From assembly GCA_040218535.1 (NCBI GenBank), contig JAVJRG010000012.1:558001-622000 (forward strand): a stretch of 64,000 bases of DNA. The letters are read 5' to 3'. The notes under the pieces were generated by a model, which did no database searches, had not been told where the DNA came from, and worked only from the letters and a program-made list of their open reading frames with translations. Origin of the DNA: Lacipirellulaceae bacterium. Lineage in GTDB: Bacteria; Planctomycetota; Planctomycetia; Pirellulales; Lacipirellulaceae. A program made the position numbers and the translations under genes. Each line of letters opens with the position of its first letter. Position 1 is the stretch's first letter. Positions 15,939 through 24,297 of the stretch are shown in pieces.

Positions 15939-17192
15939 CTATTTCATACGCCGCATCAAGCAGACGGAAGCGAGCAGCATCAGTACTACACTGGATGGCT
16001 CGGGGATCAGCAACTCGAATAAATGCACTTGGCTAACAGAAGCGTTAGTGCTGCTAAAAGACGGCGATCCGATGACAATTTTATCGCTGTCAATTGCTAA
16101 AGAAGTTCCAAACCTGTCTCCCCCGGAAACCGATGGCTCATTAAGAGTATTCTGCAAATTGCCGGTTATGGCATCGAATAAATGAGCTTGGCCAACATTG
16201 AAACCGTCAGCGTCGTCAAATCTCGCTCCGATCAAAACGTTGGTACCATCGATCGCAACAGAAGAGCCAAAATTGTCGCGGAGGTTGCTCTGGGGGTCGT
16301 CAAAGGTATGTAGCAGGTTGCCCGCGGTATCAAACAAATGTGCTTGCCCAGCTTCGATAGCATTCGTGCTATCTGCTGGTGCTCCGATGACGATTAAGTC
16401 GTCCCCAATGTCTACGGAAGCGGCGAATACGCCACCGGCTCCGCCGATGAATGTGGGCGTGGGGTCATTAAATGTAAACTGAAGGTCGCCACTTATTGCA
16501 TCGAAGAGGTGAGCCTGGCCTGCTGCAGTACCTAAAGTGCTATCCAAGGATGAGCCAATCAGGACGTTATCACCGTCGATTGCCACAGCGTTTCCAAAAT
16601 TACCGAAACTGCGGGTATTAGGATTATTGAAAGTGTGCAGAAGATCACCAGAGGCAGCGTCGAATAGGTGAGCCTGACCAATACTTCCGTTCGTGTCGTC
16701 ACCGCTAGCCCCGATAAGGACTTTGTTACCGTCAATCGCTACTGCACCACCGAAATTGTCGGCAGCAGTAGGTGTTGGATCATTGAAAGTACGTAGCAAG
16801 TTGCCTGTGATTCTATCGTAGAGATGAGCCTGCCCAACGCGTCTACCGTTCGTGTCATCGCCCCATGCACCGATCAGAATATTTCTTCCACTGATTGCGA
16901 CTGAAACTCCGAATTGATCAATATCTGTGGGCGTGGGGTCGTCGAAAGTATGCAGTAATCCGCCCGAATTGTACTCGAACAAATAGGCCCGACCGATACG
17001 GTTTCCTTTGGTGGTGTCTTCCATAGCACCAACAAGAACATAACTTTCATCTATTGCTACAGCGCTGCCAAACGCGGCGGTACTCGTCAGCTCAGGATCG
17101 TCAACAGTCTGCCTAAAAGTAACGGCGGCAAAACTGATTTGCGCAACTAGGAATACTGCGAGAAAGAAGAAGCCTATCCGAAGAAACTGCAT
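15939..17192 (-). CDS. Secreted seven-repeat beta-propeller protein with PEP-CTERM anchor
   Basis: A 417-residue exported protein. Signal peptide: FLRIGFFFLAVFLVAQISFA. Seven repeats of ~52 residues follow, each with a variant of HTFNDPTPT...NFGxAVAIDGxxVLIGAxxDDT...GQAHLFDAxTGNLL, the FG-GAP-like pattern of a seven-bladed propeller; the Asp-Gly-rich turns may bind calcium. The C-terminus is a PEP-CTERM sorting signal: IPEPSSVV, a hydrophobic helix, then RRMK. PEP-CTERM proteins are processed by exosortase and usually leave the cell or join the matrix. Repeat five carries a few extra residues. The gene stop lies 11 bp from the convergent monooxygenase stop. Confidence 0.88.
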   Translation of the reverse strand: MQFLRIGFFFLAVFLVAQISFAAVTFRQTVDDPELTSTAAFGSAVAIDESYVLVGAMEDTTKGNRIGRAYLFEYNSGGLLHTFDDPTPTDIDQFGVSVAISGRNILIGAWGDDTNGRRVGQAHLYDRITGNLLRTFNDPTPTAADNFGGAVAIDGNKVLIGASGDDTNGSIGQAHLFDAASGDLLHTFNNPNTRSFGNFGNAVAIDGDNVLIGSSLDSTLGTAAGQAHLFDAISGDLQFTFNDPTPTFIGGAGGVFAASVDIGDDLIVIGAPADSTNAIEAGQAHLFDTAGNLLHTFDDPQSNLRDNFGSSVAIDGTNVLIGARFDDADGFNVGQAHLFDAITGNLQNTLNEPSVSGGDRFGTSLAIDSDKIVIGSPSFSSTNASVSQVHLFELLIPEPSSVVLMLLASVCLMRRMK

Positions 17193-17264
17193 TCAGATCA
17201 TCCCCCGACTATTTACTTGCACATAGACCGTGCAACTTGGCCGACAATAATCTAAACTGTCGGC

Positions 17265-17825
17265 TCACGCAAATAACTCCGCCGCCGTCAACTTCGCACT
17301 GGCAAGCACCAACGGACTGGCCGCCTCCTTACCGCGGAAAACCTGCTTGCTCTTGTAAGCGTTCCCCTCGGGCTCGCGATAGACCTCAATCTGCTTGTCG
17401 ACGCAGTTGACGATCCAGTAATCGGCAATGCCTGCCTCCGCGTAGAGAGCGAGTTTTTCTCCTCTATCATCAGCTAGCGATGCGTTGGCGACTTCGATCA
17501 GCAGTAGCACATCTTCAGGGCCAGGATGTTGTTGGCGATAGTCGGCTTCGCGCAACCACAGAATATCTGGCTCAGGCTCGCTTACCAGTTCTGCAATCCG
17601 CAAAGAGCCTTGCACTCGAATGTGGATTGGCTGATTCCCTACGCAGGAGAAACTCCAACGCATTAGGTAGTCCACTTCGTGGTTGTGCAACGGACCAATC
17701 GGCGTCATTTCAACAATCTCCCCGCGAATTAGTTCCATCCGCTTCCGCTGGATGCCCTCAAACACCCCTCGCTCGCCCATTCGCTCGTATTCTTCAAGCG
17801 TGAACTTGGCCGTCGTCATGCTCAT
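17265..17825 (-). CDS. Uma2-family (DUF820) protein, PD-(D/E)XK fold
   Basis: A 186-residue protein of the Uma2 family. Typical elements are FTLEEYERMGERGVFEG, MELIRGEIVEMTPIGPLHN, SEPEPDILWLREADY (first acid), EDVLLLIEVANASLADDRGE (Glu of the ExK-like site) and KLALYAEAGIADYWIVNCVD. The fold is that of PD-(D/E)XK endonucleases, and copies are abundant in planctomycetes and cyanobacteria; a role as an endonuclease or toxin-like element is inferred, not proven. It stands alone on the minus strand. Confidence 0.88.
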   Translation of the reverse strand: MSMTTAKFTLEEYERMGERGVFEGIQRKRMELIRGEIVEMTPIGPLHNHEVDYLMRWSFSCVGNQPIHIRVQGSLRIAELVSEPEPDILWLREADYRQQHPGPEDVLLLIEVANASLADDRGEKLALYAEAGIADYWIVNCVDKQIEVYREPEGNAYKSKQVFRGKEAASPLVLASAKLTAAELFA

Positions 17826-18035
17826 GCGATACTCTCCTGATCCCGAATGACCTGATCCAACTCATGGGAATATCACCCATTGTACACGATCTCCGCAGGA
17901 TCTTAGCGCTTCTCAGCGTCCTTTGCACCTTTGCGTCAAAACCCATATCGCCCACAACAGTGCCAACTGATTGTCACTAAAGCAACTAACCCCTGGCCCC
18001 TCACCCCTCGCCTCTCCTCAAGCGGCCAAAAACAG
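17826..18035. repeat. Repeat-rich spacer
   Basis: No gene. It contains two phrase-like dispersed repeats: 'gcgcttctcagcgtcctttgcacctttgcgtc' (17906-17937), related to 33338 and 33939, and 'cccctggcccctcacccctcgcctctcctc' (17990-18019), related to 4064 and 45797. The promoter of the downstream RNA candidate begins right after. Confidence 0.6.
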
Positions 18036-18065
18036 TTGCGGACACGCCTACCCACATGCTATACA
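18036..18065 (+). promoter_or_regulatory. Sigma-70-type promoter for the RNA candidate
   Basis: TTGCGG at 18036-18041 and TATACA at 18060-18065 are separated by 18 bp. The expected transcript start is ~18073, exactly where the closing stem of the downstream structured element begins. Confidence 0.6.
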
Positions 18066-18072
18066 ATCGTCC

Positions 18073-18300
18073 ACGTTCGACGGCGGCCCCCAGGGCGACA
18101 GCGGCGGACTGCGAAAAGGTAGCAACGCACGCTTGAACAAAGCAACCTGAGCCTCTTTAGCGGGAGGCCCGTGGACGTTTCCCGGGAGCGTGCGCGGCAA
18201 CCCCAGTAGCGGTGCTCGCGAACGCGGTTCTGGAGGTCGACGAACGGAACGGCCCGATGGATCGCCCGTTCCCCTCGAATGATGGACGTCCATCTTTTTT
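18073..18300 (+). ncRNA. Candidate structured non-coding RNA with its own terminator
   Basis: After a good promoter, CGTTCGACGGC (18073-18083) can pair with GTCGACGAACG ending ~18246 (6 bp, an A-A mismatch, then 4 bp), closing a body of ~174 nt. Inside lie CCAG/CTGG and AGGT-a-GC/GC-a-ACCT stems. A further stem GGAACGG/CCGTTCC is followed by GATGGACGTCCATC and six T (18281-18300), an intrinsic terminator. No coding frame fits. The 4.5S/SRP, RNase P and tmRNA core motifs are absent; 6S RNA is possible by size and shape but was not matched. Identity unknown. Confidence 0.5.
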
Positions 18301-18302
18301 AT

Positions 18303-18390
18303 GTAGGGTCCGCTTTGCGGACCAAAGAAATAGCGGCGACACGTCCGCCAATCACTGTCCATTGATCATGGTCCGCACAGCGGACCCTAC
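18303..18390. repeat. Nested palindrome abutting the dprA start codon
   Basis: Left arm GTAGGGTCCGCTTTGCGGACC at 18303, and a right arm ending GCGGACCCTAC at 18390, are reverse complements with one difference; each arm is itself a hairpin. The right end lies three bases before the dprA ATG, leaving no room for a ribosome-binding site outside the repeat. Confidence 0.8.
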
Positions 18391-18393
18391 AGC

Positions 18394-19518
18394 ATGGAAT
18401 TCAACGACTCCGACCGCGCTCAAATCCTTTTAGCGTTAACCCGCGATGTCGGGCCGTTGACGCGTGCGCGGTTGTTGGAAGCCTTCGCTACGCCTGAGCG
18501 CGTGCTGGCTGCCAGCGAAGCGGACTTGCAAAAGGTACAGGGCATCGGACCGAAAATTTCACGGCGGATTATCAACGCACGACGAGACATCGATCTCGAC
18601 GTGCAACTCGGTTTCGTCGAGCGCGAAGGCCTTGGCGTACTATTACCTCCCCGCAACCCAGAGGATGACACTGACTATCCCCGCATGCTTCGCGAAATTC
18701 CCGACCCGCCAGGCGTGTTGTTCACCCGTGGCGAACTATTGCCGGGTGACGCAGTCGCTGTGGGCATCGTTGGTACCCGCAGGGCAACTCATTACGGCAA
18801 GCAACAAGCAGAGCGTCTGGCGGGAGCACTCGCCCGTGCGGGCGTCACCGTGGTTAGCGGTTTGGCCCGCGGCATCGACACGGCAGCCCATGGCGGAGCG
18901 CTGGCAGCGGGTGGTCGCACGATTGCCGTGTTGGCCAGTGGCGTGTTGAACATTTACCCACCTGAGAATGAAGGGCTTGCCGAGGAGATCTCTCAAAACG
19001 GTTGCGTCCTCAGCGAAGCGGCCCCGACGATGCCACCAATGAGCGGGATGTTCCCGCAGCGCAACCGCATCATCAGCGGGCTGTCCTTGGGGGTGATCGT
19101 CATCGAAGCTGCCGAGCGCAGCGGGGCGCTAATTACCGCTCGCCATGCTTACGAACAGAACCGCGAAGTGTTTGCTGTGCCGGGCCAAGTCACCAGTCGA
19201 GTTTCCGCCGGGCCGCACAAGTTGCTGCGCGATGGGGCCAAACTGGTTACTTGTGTCGACGACGTGCTGGAGGAACTCGGCCCACTGGTCGAGCCTGCCC
19301 CGCGCGAAGATGGCCGCGTGATGCGCTCCCCCGCCGAGCTGAAGCTCAATGAGATGGAACAACGCGTTCTCGACAAAATCGACCCGGCGGGCTCACACAT
19401 TGAAAATGTCGCCATCCACTGCGAGCTACCGATCCATCGCGTACTCGCCACGATCAGCGTTTTGGAGACTCGACATTTAGTAAGGAAAATTGGTGGGAAC
19501 CAAATCGCGCGGATTTGA
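18394..19518 (+). CDS. dprA: DNA processing protein DprA/Smf
   Basis: A 374-residue protein that binds incoming single-stranded DNA and loads RecA during transformation. Three parts are visible: an N-terminal helix-hairpin-helix region (LQKVQGIGPKISRRIINARR, ~44-63), the Rossmann-like DprA core with GIVGTRRATHYG, VVSGLARGIDTAAHGGAL and FPQRNRIISGLSLGVIVIEA, and a C-terminal winged-helix (LDKIDPAGSHIENVAIHCEL, VLATISVLETRHLVRKIGG). All core motifs are intact, implying competence or at least DNA-uptake processing. The gene is bracketed by palindromic repeats, 18303-18390 and 19531-19599. Confidence 0.95.
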   Translation: MEFNDSDRAQILLALTRDVGPLTRARLLEAFATPERVLAASEADLQKVQGIGPKISRRIINARRDIDLDVQLGFVEREGLGVLLPPRNPEDDTDYPRMLREIPDPPGVLFTRGELLPGDAVAVGIVGTRRATHYGKQQAERLAGALARAGVTVVSGLARGIDTAAHGGALAAGGRTIAVLASGVLNIYPPENEGLAEEISQNGCVLSEAAPTMPPMSGMFPQRNRIISGLSLGVIVIEAAERSGALITARHAYEQNREVFAVPGQVTSRVSAGPHKLLRDGAKLVTCVDDVLEELGPLVEPAPREDGRVMRSPAELKLNEMEQRVLDKIDPAGSHIENVAIHCELPIHRVLATISVLETRHLVRKIGGNQIARI

Positions 19519-20182
19519 GTCTAAGCCTTGTTAGCCGCCGTCCTTGGTCGGCGCATGGTTTGTGCACCCAACATCGCGCCGACCAAGGTCGGCGGCTAAC
19601 CAAGCAAGTTTGGAGTGACAGAACGACGAAAATTCGGCCAAGAACGAAATACCACCAACGAACTACCCAACTCAGGCTGAAAACTGAGCACTGACAACTG
19701 AATACTATCGCTACCCCCCCCATAGAGGGGAAACGATCAATAACGCCCATTGTCTCAAAATTGACCACTCAAACACCCACTTTGAGACCGCCAACCTGCC
19801 AAATCTCGTGTAAGAAGTGCAAGGTTGGCAGCCAAATATTTTACAAAATCCGCGTGAACCAACCCCCTGCAAGCGACGTAAACCCTTAGCTAGTCTACTT
19901 TTCGCCCTTCGCTAGCCCTTTTGACGCTAGCACGGCCACCGGCGAACGGCATGTGACTTGCTTAACTGAGATCCGGTTGCTTAAACGTCATAATTGATCG
20001 TAAGCAACTAAACAGAGAAGTGCGGTAACGCAGACCATCACGGTCAAAAGCCGCCAAAGAGATGCATCCCCAATCCATGGAAATGCCTGTCGGCTAGGAC
20101 TGGCGGATTACTGAATTGACGGCGAGGAGCAAGGACTTTCTCCTCCGATACGTCGGACTCTCTTATGAGGAGTTCGTTGACT
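19519..20182. other. Long intergenic region upstream of the ECF sigma gene
   Basis: No gene found in 664 bp. It contains the nested palindrome at 19531-19599, a 'gctgaaaactgagcactgacaactgaatac' phrase near 19677-19706, a GCCAACC/GGTTGGC hairpin (19791-19829 region), and just before the sigma gene a GAGGAG (20124-20129) / CTCCTC (20140-20145) hairpin ~38 bp from its start. A long regulated leader for the sigma factor is plausible. Confidence 0.5.
19531..19599. repeat. Nested palindrome after dprA
   Basis: TTAGCCGCCGTCCTTGGTCG at 19531 pairs with CGACCAAGGTCGGCGGCTAA ending at 19599, with a single mismatch over 24 bp and a loop of ~21 bases. It begins 12 bp past the dprA stop, so it may serve as its transcript end. 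Ends are TTAGCC/GGCTAA, like other family members. Confidence 0.8.
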
Positions 20183-20821
20183 ATGACTAAGACACGCACG
20201 GAAGATAAGGTCAAACGACAAGCCGCTGACAGCACGATGATCAGTGATGAACAATTGTTCGAATCCTATCGCAAAGATGGTGACTCGACCGTGTTCTCTC
20301 AACTGGTCGAGCGCTACCAGCGAGAACTGTACAACTACCTCCGACGCTACCTGAACGATGCGTCGCTCGCTGAGGATGTGTTTCAAGCCACATTTTTAGC
20401 CGTCCACGTAAAACAGCACCTTTACCAATCAGGCCGTAAGTTTCGTCCTTGGCTCTACACCATCGCTACCAACCAAGCGATCGACGCCACGCGACGCAAC
20501 AAACGGCACAAGCGTCTAAGCCTTGATCAAAGCCACAGCACTGGCAGCGAACAGCTCGGCTCGCTCTTAGACATCGTCGCAGGCGGGCAGCTTAGCCCCT
20601 CAGAAGCCGTCGACCAAAGCGAGCAAGCCGCCTGGGTCCGCGATGCGGTAGCCAACCTGCCTGACTCGCTCCGCAATGCGGTCAACCTTGTATACTTCAA
20701 GGGCATGAAATACCGCGACGCCGCTGAGGTGATGAGCATCCCCGTCGGCACGGTCAAGAGCCGCCTCCACTCAGCTATCAGTCGCCTTGGCGAAGCCTGG
20801 AGTGAAGGCAAGACCACCTAG
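20183..20821 (+). CDS. ECF-type RNA polymerase sigma factor
   Basis: A 212-residue sigma-70 family protein. Region 2 is clear (LFESYRKDGDSTVFSQLVER, NDASLAEDVFQATFLAVH, RKFRPWLYTIATNQAIDATR), as is region 4 (VANLPDSLRNAVNLVYFKGM, KYRDAAEVMSIPVGTVKSRL). AGGAG precedes the ATG at 20183 with normal spacing, so that start is favoured over an ATG six codons upstream. A strong terminator follows at 20878, then the gene for an anti-sigma-like membrane protein, its probable partner. The signal it answers is unknown. Confidence 0.92.
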   Translation: MTKTRTEDKVKRQAADSTMISDEQLFESYRKDGDSTVFSQLVERYQRELYNYLRRYLNDASLAEDVFQATFLAVHVKQHLYQSGRKFRPWLYTIATNQAIDATRRNKRHKRLSLDQSHSTGSEQLGSLLDIVAGGQLSPSEAVDQSEQAAWVRDAVANLPDSLRNAVNLVYFKGMKYRDAAEVMSIPVGTVKSRLHSAISRLGEAWSEGKTT

Positions 20822-21142
20822 GATTTGAAAATTCGTTACAACCGGGTATTGTTGGCTGCTAACCTAGTAAGCCACACAAGCCTGCCATCCAGCCACCCCT
20901 CCCCGTGGGCCGGATGGCAGGCTTTTTTCATGTTTTTTTGCCGCCTGAGCGGCCAGTTCTTTGACAACCGAAACCTTGCTACCGAAGCTAGAGACTACCA
21001 TAGCTTAAGAATGGTCTGTTTTTCGCAAACAGACGGCCAGCTGGCTACGTAGAGAATGCAGGCCAACCGCTGCGGTATCTGCAGCTTTGGCCTAAAATCG
21101 CTATGTCGCTGAATTCCCAGGTGTTTGTAAACTTCTCCCGCT
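20822..21142. other. Terminator and spacer between sigma and anti-sigma genes
   Basis: Beyond the terminator at 20878-20928, this gap holds GTCTGTTT/AAACAGAC as a hairpin around 21014-21034 and no gene. A promoter for the anti-sigma gene must lie here if the terminator is efficient, but none is obvious by eye. Confidence 0.5.
20878..20928 (+). terminator. Intrinsic terminator after the ECF sigma gene
   Basis: AAGCCTGCCATCC (20878-20890) pairs perfectly with GGATGGCAGGCTT (20912-20924), with a 21-base loop and a run of six T. It is one of the clearest terminators in the window. Confidence 0.92.
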
Positions 21143-22285
21143 ATGACCGACGAGCCCACCAAAACCGATGAGCTAGTCGCCTATTTATTGAATGATCTCT
21201 CCGACGACCGCCGGGCGGAGGTCGAAAGCCGGCTCGCCGTTGATCCCCAATGGCGAAGCGAACTCGAACGCCTTAAGGAATGTCTCGGCGAAGGGCACGA
21301 ACCGGGTGATTGCGGTCAGCCTTCGGAAGCCCAACACACGGACGAGCCACCAGGCGACTTGGTCACCCGCACTTGTACACTGGTGGACAGTGTCTGTGAT
21401 TCGGTGAGCGGCCTCTCGCAAACGAGCGAGCGTTGCTCTGGCCGGTCTCGCTGGACGCTTGCAGACGTTTGCGTGGCAACAGGCGTCGTCCTAATCCTGA
21501 GCGCTCTGGTGCTGCCCGCTATTCGCGGTAGCCGCGACGATGCCCGCCGCATTGCTTGCCAGAATAACTTGCGCACGCTCGGCACAGCGTTGTACGACTA
21601 TGCTCAAGCGCACGATGGTCAGTTGCCGACCATCCGCGCGAACGAAAACGCCGGCATGTTTGCCGTGAAGCTCGCGTCAGCCGGTTATCTTCCGCCACAA
21701 GAATTGGCGCAATCGCTGGTCTGCCCGGAGTCAAAACTTGCCGGCGAGTCGACAAATCGTCGTGTGCTGGTCCGTGTGCTTTCCTCACGTGACATGCATG
21801 GTGATGTGAAACTCAAGGTTCAACTGTGGCCAATCATGGGCGGTAGCTATGCGTATCGGCTTGGTCACTTCGACAAGTATGGCCAGTACCAGCAGGTTCC
21901 CTTCACGGGCAGTCGTCATGCTCCGATGCTGTCGGATGCTCCCAGCTTCACCCTGGCGAGCTTCCGCAGCGATAACCATGGCGGCAACGGCTACAACATG
22001 ATGGCTCAAGACTTGAGTTGCCGTTACGTGGTCGACTGCGAAACAAGCTGCCAAGCGAAGGACTACGACCATCCGTTCCTGAACAGCGATCTCACCCACG
22101 CCGCCGGACGAAGCCCACATGATGTGGTCATGGGCCGCAGCGAATGCACGGCACTGGGTCCACTTGCCCCGGTGAGCCAGTCCGTCGCCGCGAGAGTCTC
22201 ACCTGTTTCGATGATGCTCTACGTCAGCGGAATGAACGGTGAAGGCCCATCTAAGCGTGTCAGGATTCGCAGCGTTGCCAAGTAA
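21143..22285 (+). CDS. Anti-sigma-like membrane protein with DUF1559-like exterior
   Basis: A 380-residue protein. Residues 1-60 (TDELVAYLLNDLSDDRRAEV, VDPQWRSELERL) match the cytoplasmic anti-sigma domain style in which subdivided helices clamp an ECF factor; no zinc His-Cys motif is present. A membrane segment follows near 110-130 (VCVATGVVLILSALVLPAI), then a prepilin-like helix RRIACQNNLRTLGTALYDYA and a ~220-residue exported domain resembling planctomycete DUF1559 (pseudopilin-like) proteins. It lies downstream of the ECF sigma gene on the same strand, so it probably holds that factor until an outside signal is received. Confidence 0.8.
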   Translation: MTDEPTKTDELVAYLLNDLSDDRRAEVESRLAVDPQWRSELERLKECLGEGHEPGDCGQPSEAQHTDEPPGDLVTRTCTLVDSVCDSVSGLSQTSERCSGRSRWTLADVCVATGVVLILSALVLPAIRGSRDDARRIACQNNLRTLGTALYDYAQAHDGQLPTIRANENAGMFAVKLASAGYLPPQELAQSLVCPESKLAGESTNRRVLVRVLSSRDMHGDVKLKVQLWPIMGGSYAYRLGHFDKYGQYQQVPFTGSRHAPMLSDAPSFTLASFRSDNHGGNGYNMMAQDLSCRYVVDCETSCQAKDYDHPFLNSDLTHAAGRSPHDVVMGRSECTALGPLAPVSQSVAARVSPVSMMLYVSGMNGEGPSKRVRIRSVAK

Positions 22286-22293
22286 GCTCTTCG

Positions 22294-24165
22294 CTACGAT
22301 TCGTTACCCCTCTGTTGCTCTCTCTGAGCCACCAGCTTGCGAATGTGTTCGAGATCGTCATTGGGTGTCGCGCTGATGAGACGCTGCGTGTACTGCTCTC
22401 GCGGATGCTCGTAGATGGCTTCGCTGGGACCGAATTCGACTATCTTGCCTTTGTTCATCACTGCCATCATGTCAGCCATGAACTTCACGACGCTCAAATC
22501 GTGGCTGATGAAAATGTAAGTTAGCCCGCGCTGCTCTTGAAGTCGCTTCAACAGATTCAACACTTGGGCTTGTACGGAAACATCGAGTGCCGAAACCGAT
22601 TCATCACAGATGATGAACTCCGGTTCCACGGCAATCGAACGCGCGATGCAAATCCGCTGGCGTTGGCCGCCGGAGAATTCGTGCGGATAGCGTCGCAAGA
22701 AGGCGGGGCTGAGGTCCACTTCTTCCAGCAGTGCCGCGGCACGGTCACGACGGTCTTTCTTCGAATCGCCAATCCCTTGAATGACCATTGGTTCGGTGAT
22801 TGCCGATTCGATCGTCATGCGAGGATTCAACGAGCCGTAGGGATCTTGGAAAATGATCTGCATACGGCTGCGAATCTCGCGCAAGTCTTTTCTGCCAAGC
22901 CCTGCAACGTCGATCCCGTCAAAGGTAACCTCGCCGCTGGTCGGTTCAATCAGTCGCAAAATCGCGCGGCCTGTGGTCGTCTTGCCGCAACCGCTCTCGC
23001 CCACAAGCCCCAAAGTTTGCCCCGGATAGACGTCGAAGCTGACCCCATCGACCGCTTTCACATGATCAACCACTCGTGCCAGCAAACCTCGTCGCACAGG
23101 GAAGTGGACTTTCAGATCACGAATCGAAAGCAGCGGCTTGGTCCCTTCCTCGACGGCTGTCGCGTCGGGAAGGTGGTTCGCTTCTTCCCAAGGATGGCCA
23201 ATCTCAGCAAGTTGGCTCTTGGGGTGCAGCAGCCTGCCGCGGCCCTGCGTCTTGAGTTGATTGAGCCGCTCCTCGCTGATTCGCTTCTCGATCACCTCGA
23301 CGCGACGACCCTGCTCATCTTCGATTGTCTTCGCTTCCATGAAGTCGCTTACCGTGGGAAGCAGTCGATAAGGCGTATCAAGCCGCGGGCGGCAGGCGAG
23401 CAGGCCTTTCGTGTAAGGGTGCTTGGGGTTCTCGAAAATCTCAAGGACGGTGCCCTGCTCCACCATCTCGCCACGGAACATCACCAGCACTTCGTCGGCG
23501 ATCTCCGCGATCACGCCCAGATCGTGGGTGATGAACAAGATGGCCATGCCGCGTTCGTCGCGTAACTTGCGTAGCATGTCGAGGATTTGCTTTTGAATCG
23601 TCACGTCGAGCGCGGTCGTCGGCTCGTCGGCGATCAGCAGCTTCGGATTGCAAGAGAGCGCCATCGCAATCATCACCCGCTGCTTCTGCCCGCCCGACAT
23701 TTGATGCGGATAGGAATCGACGCGCTGCTCCGGCTCCGGAATGCCAACCTCTTGAAACAACTCAATCGTTTTCTGCCGTGCTTCTTCCTTGGTGGTTTTC
23801 TGATGGAGGATAATCGCCTCCATCACTTGGGCACCGACGGTGAATACGGGATTCAGCGAGGTCATCGGCTCTTGAAAAATCATGCTGACATCCTTGCCAC
23901 GGATGTCGCGCATCTCGGGCTCGGGCAAACCGACCAAGTTCTTGCCCAGCAGCGAGATGGAGCCGGTCTCGATCTTCGCTGAAGAAGCCAGTAGTTGCAT
24001 GATCGAAAGCGACGTGACCGACTTGCCCGAGCCGCTCTCCCCGACGATTCCGAGCGTATGTCCCGGTTCGATGCGAAACGAGACTCCATCAACGGCTTTG
24101 ACAACGCCCTCGTCGGTATGGAAGTGGGTGTGGAGATCGCTGACATCAACAACGGCGGTGGACAC
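22294..24165 (-). CDS. Peptide ABC transporter, two fused ATP-binding subunits
   Basis: A 623-residue fusion of DppD/OppD-like and DppF/OppF-like ATPases. The first domain has Walker A GESGSGKS, signature MSGGQKQRV, Walker [10 protein letters not shown]; the second has [17 protein letters not shown] and IICDESVSA. Each half ends with the oligopeptide-family extension ([29 protein letters not shown]). The two ATPases power uptake of peptides or nickel; permease and binding-protein genes are not adjacent. Likely start is GTG at 24165 (GTGTCCACCGCC) after GAAGG; an in-frame ATG 38 codons upstream overlaps the divergent gene's leader. The second Walker B keeps the catalytic Glu. Confidence 0.92.
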   Translation of the reverse strand: MSTAVVDVSDLHTHFHTDEGVVKAVDGVSFRIEPGHTLGIVGESGSGKSVTSLSIMQLLASSAKIETGSISLLGKNLVGLPEPEMRDIRGKDVSMIFQEPMTSLNPVFTVGAQVMEAIILHQKTTKEEARQKTIELFQEVGIPEPEQRVDSYPHQMSGGQKQRVMIAMALSCNPKLLIADEPTTALDVTIQKQILDMLRKLRDERGMAILFITHDLGVIAEIADEVLVMFRGEMVEQGTVLEIFENPKHPYTKGLLACRPRLDTPYRLLPTVSDFMEAKTIEDEQGRRVEVIEKRISEERLNQLKTQGRGRLLHPKSQLAEIGHPWEEANHLPDATAVEEGTKPLLSIRDLKVHFPVRRGLLARVVDHVKAVDGVSFDVYPGQTLGLVGESGCGKTTTGRAILRLIEPTSGEVTFDGIDVAGLGRKDLREIRSRMQIIFQDPYGSLNPRMTIESAITEPMVIQGIGDSKKDRRDRAAALLEEVDLSPAFLRRYPHEFSGGQRQRICIARSIAVEPEFIICDESVSALDVSVQAQVLNLLKRLQEQRGLTYIFISHDLSVVKFMADMMAVMNKGKIVEFGPSEAIYEHPREQYTQRLISATPNDDLEHIRKLVAQREQQRGNES

Positions 24166-24297
24166 GGGTGAACCTTCAAATGGTGGTCTGTAGGGAACGC
24201 CCTCGGTGGCGTCCGCTTGTGAGCGTGAACCACATTTTAGGTGATCGTCGTCACGAAACGAAGCGCAACTTTTAGCCACTTTGCTACACTGCTCGGC

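Noticed and set aside
18073-18300. SRP RNA, tmRNA or RNase P as identity of the RNA candidate
   Set aside because: The GGAAGGNAGCA loop of SRP RNA, the tmRNA tRNA-like ends and the GAGGAAAGTC of RNase P are all absent on both strands.
22537-23565. 342-codon open frame on the plus strand opposite the peptide ABC ATPase gene
   Set aside because: It is the mirror of a gene with full Walker A/B and signature motifs; its product is His/Arg-rich with no recognisable domain.
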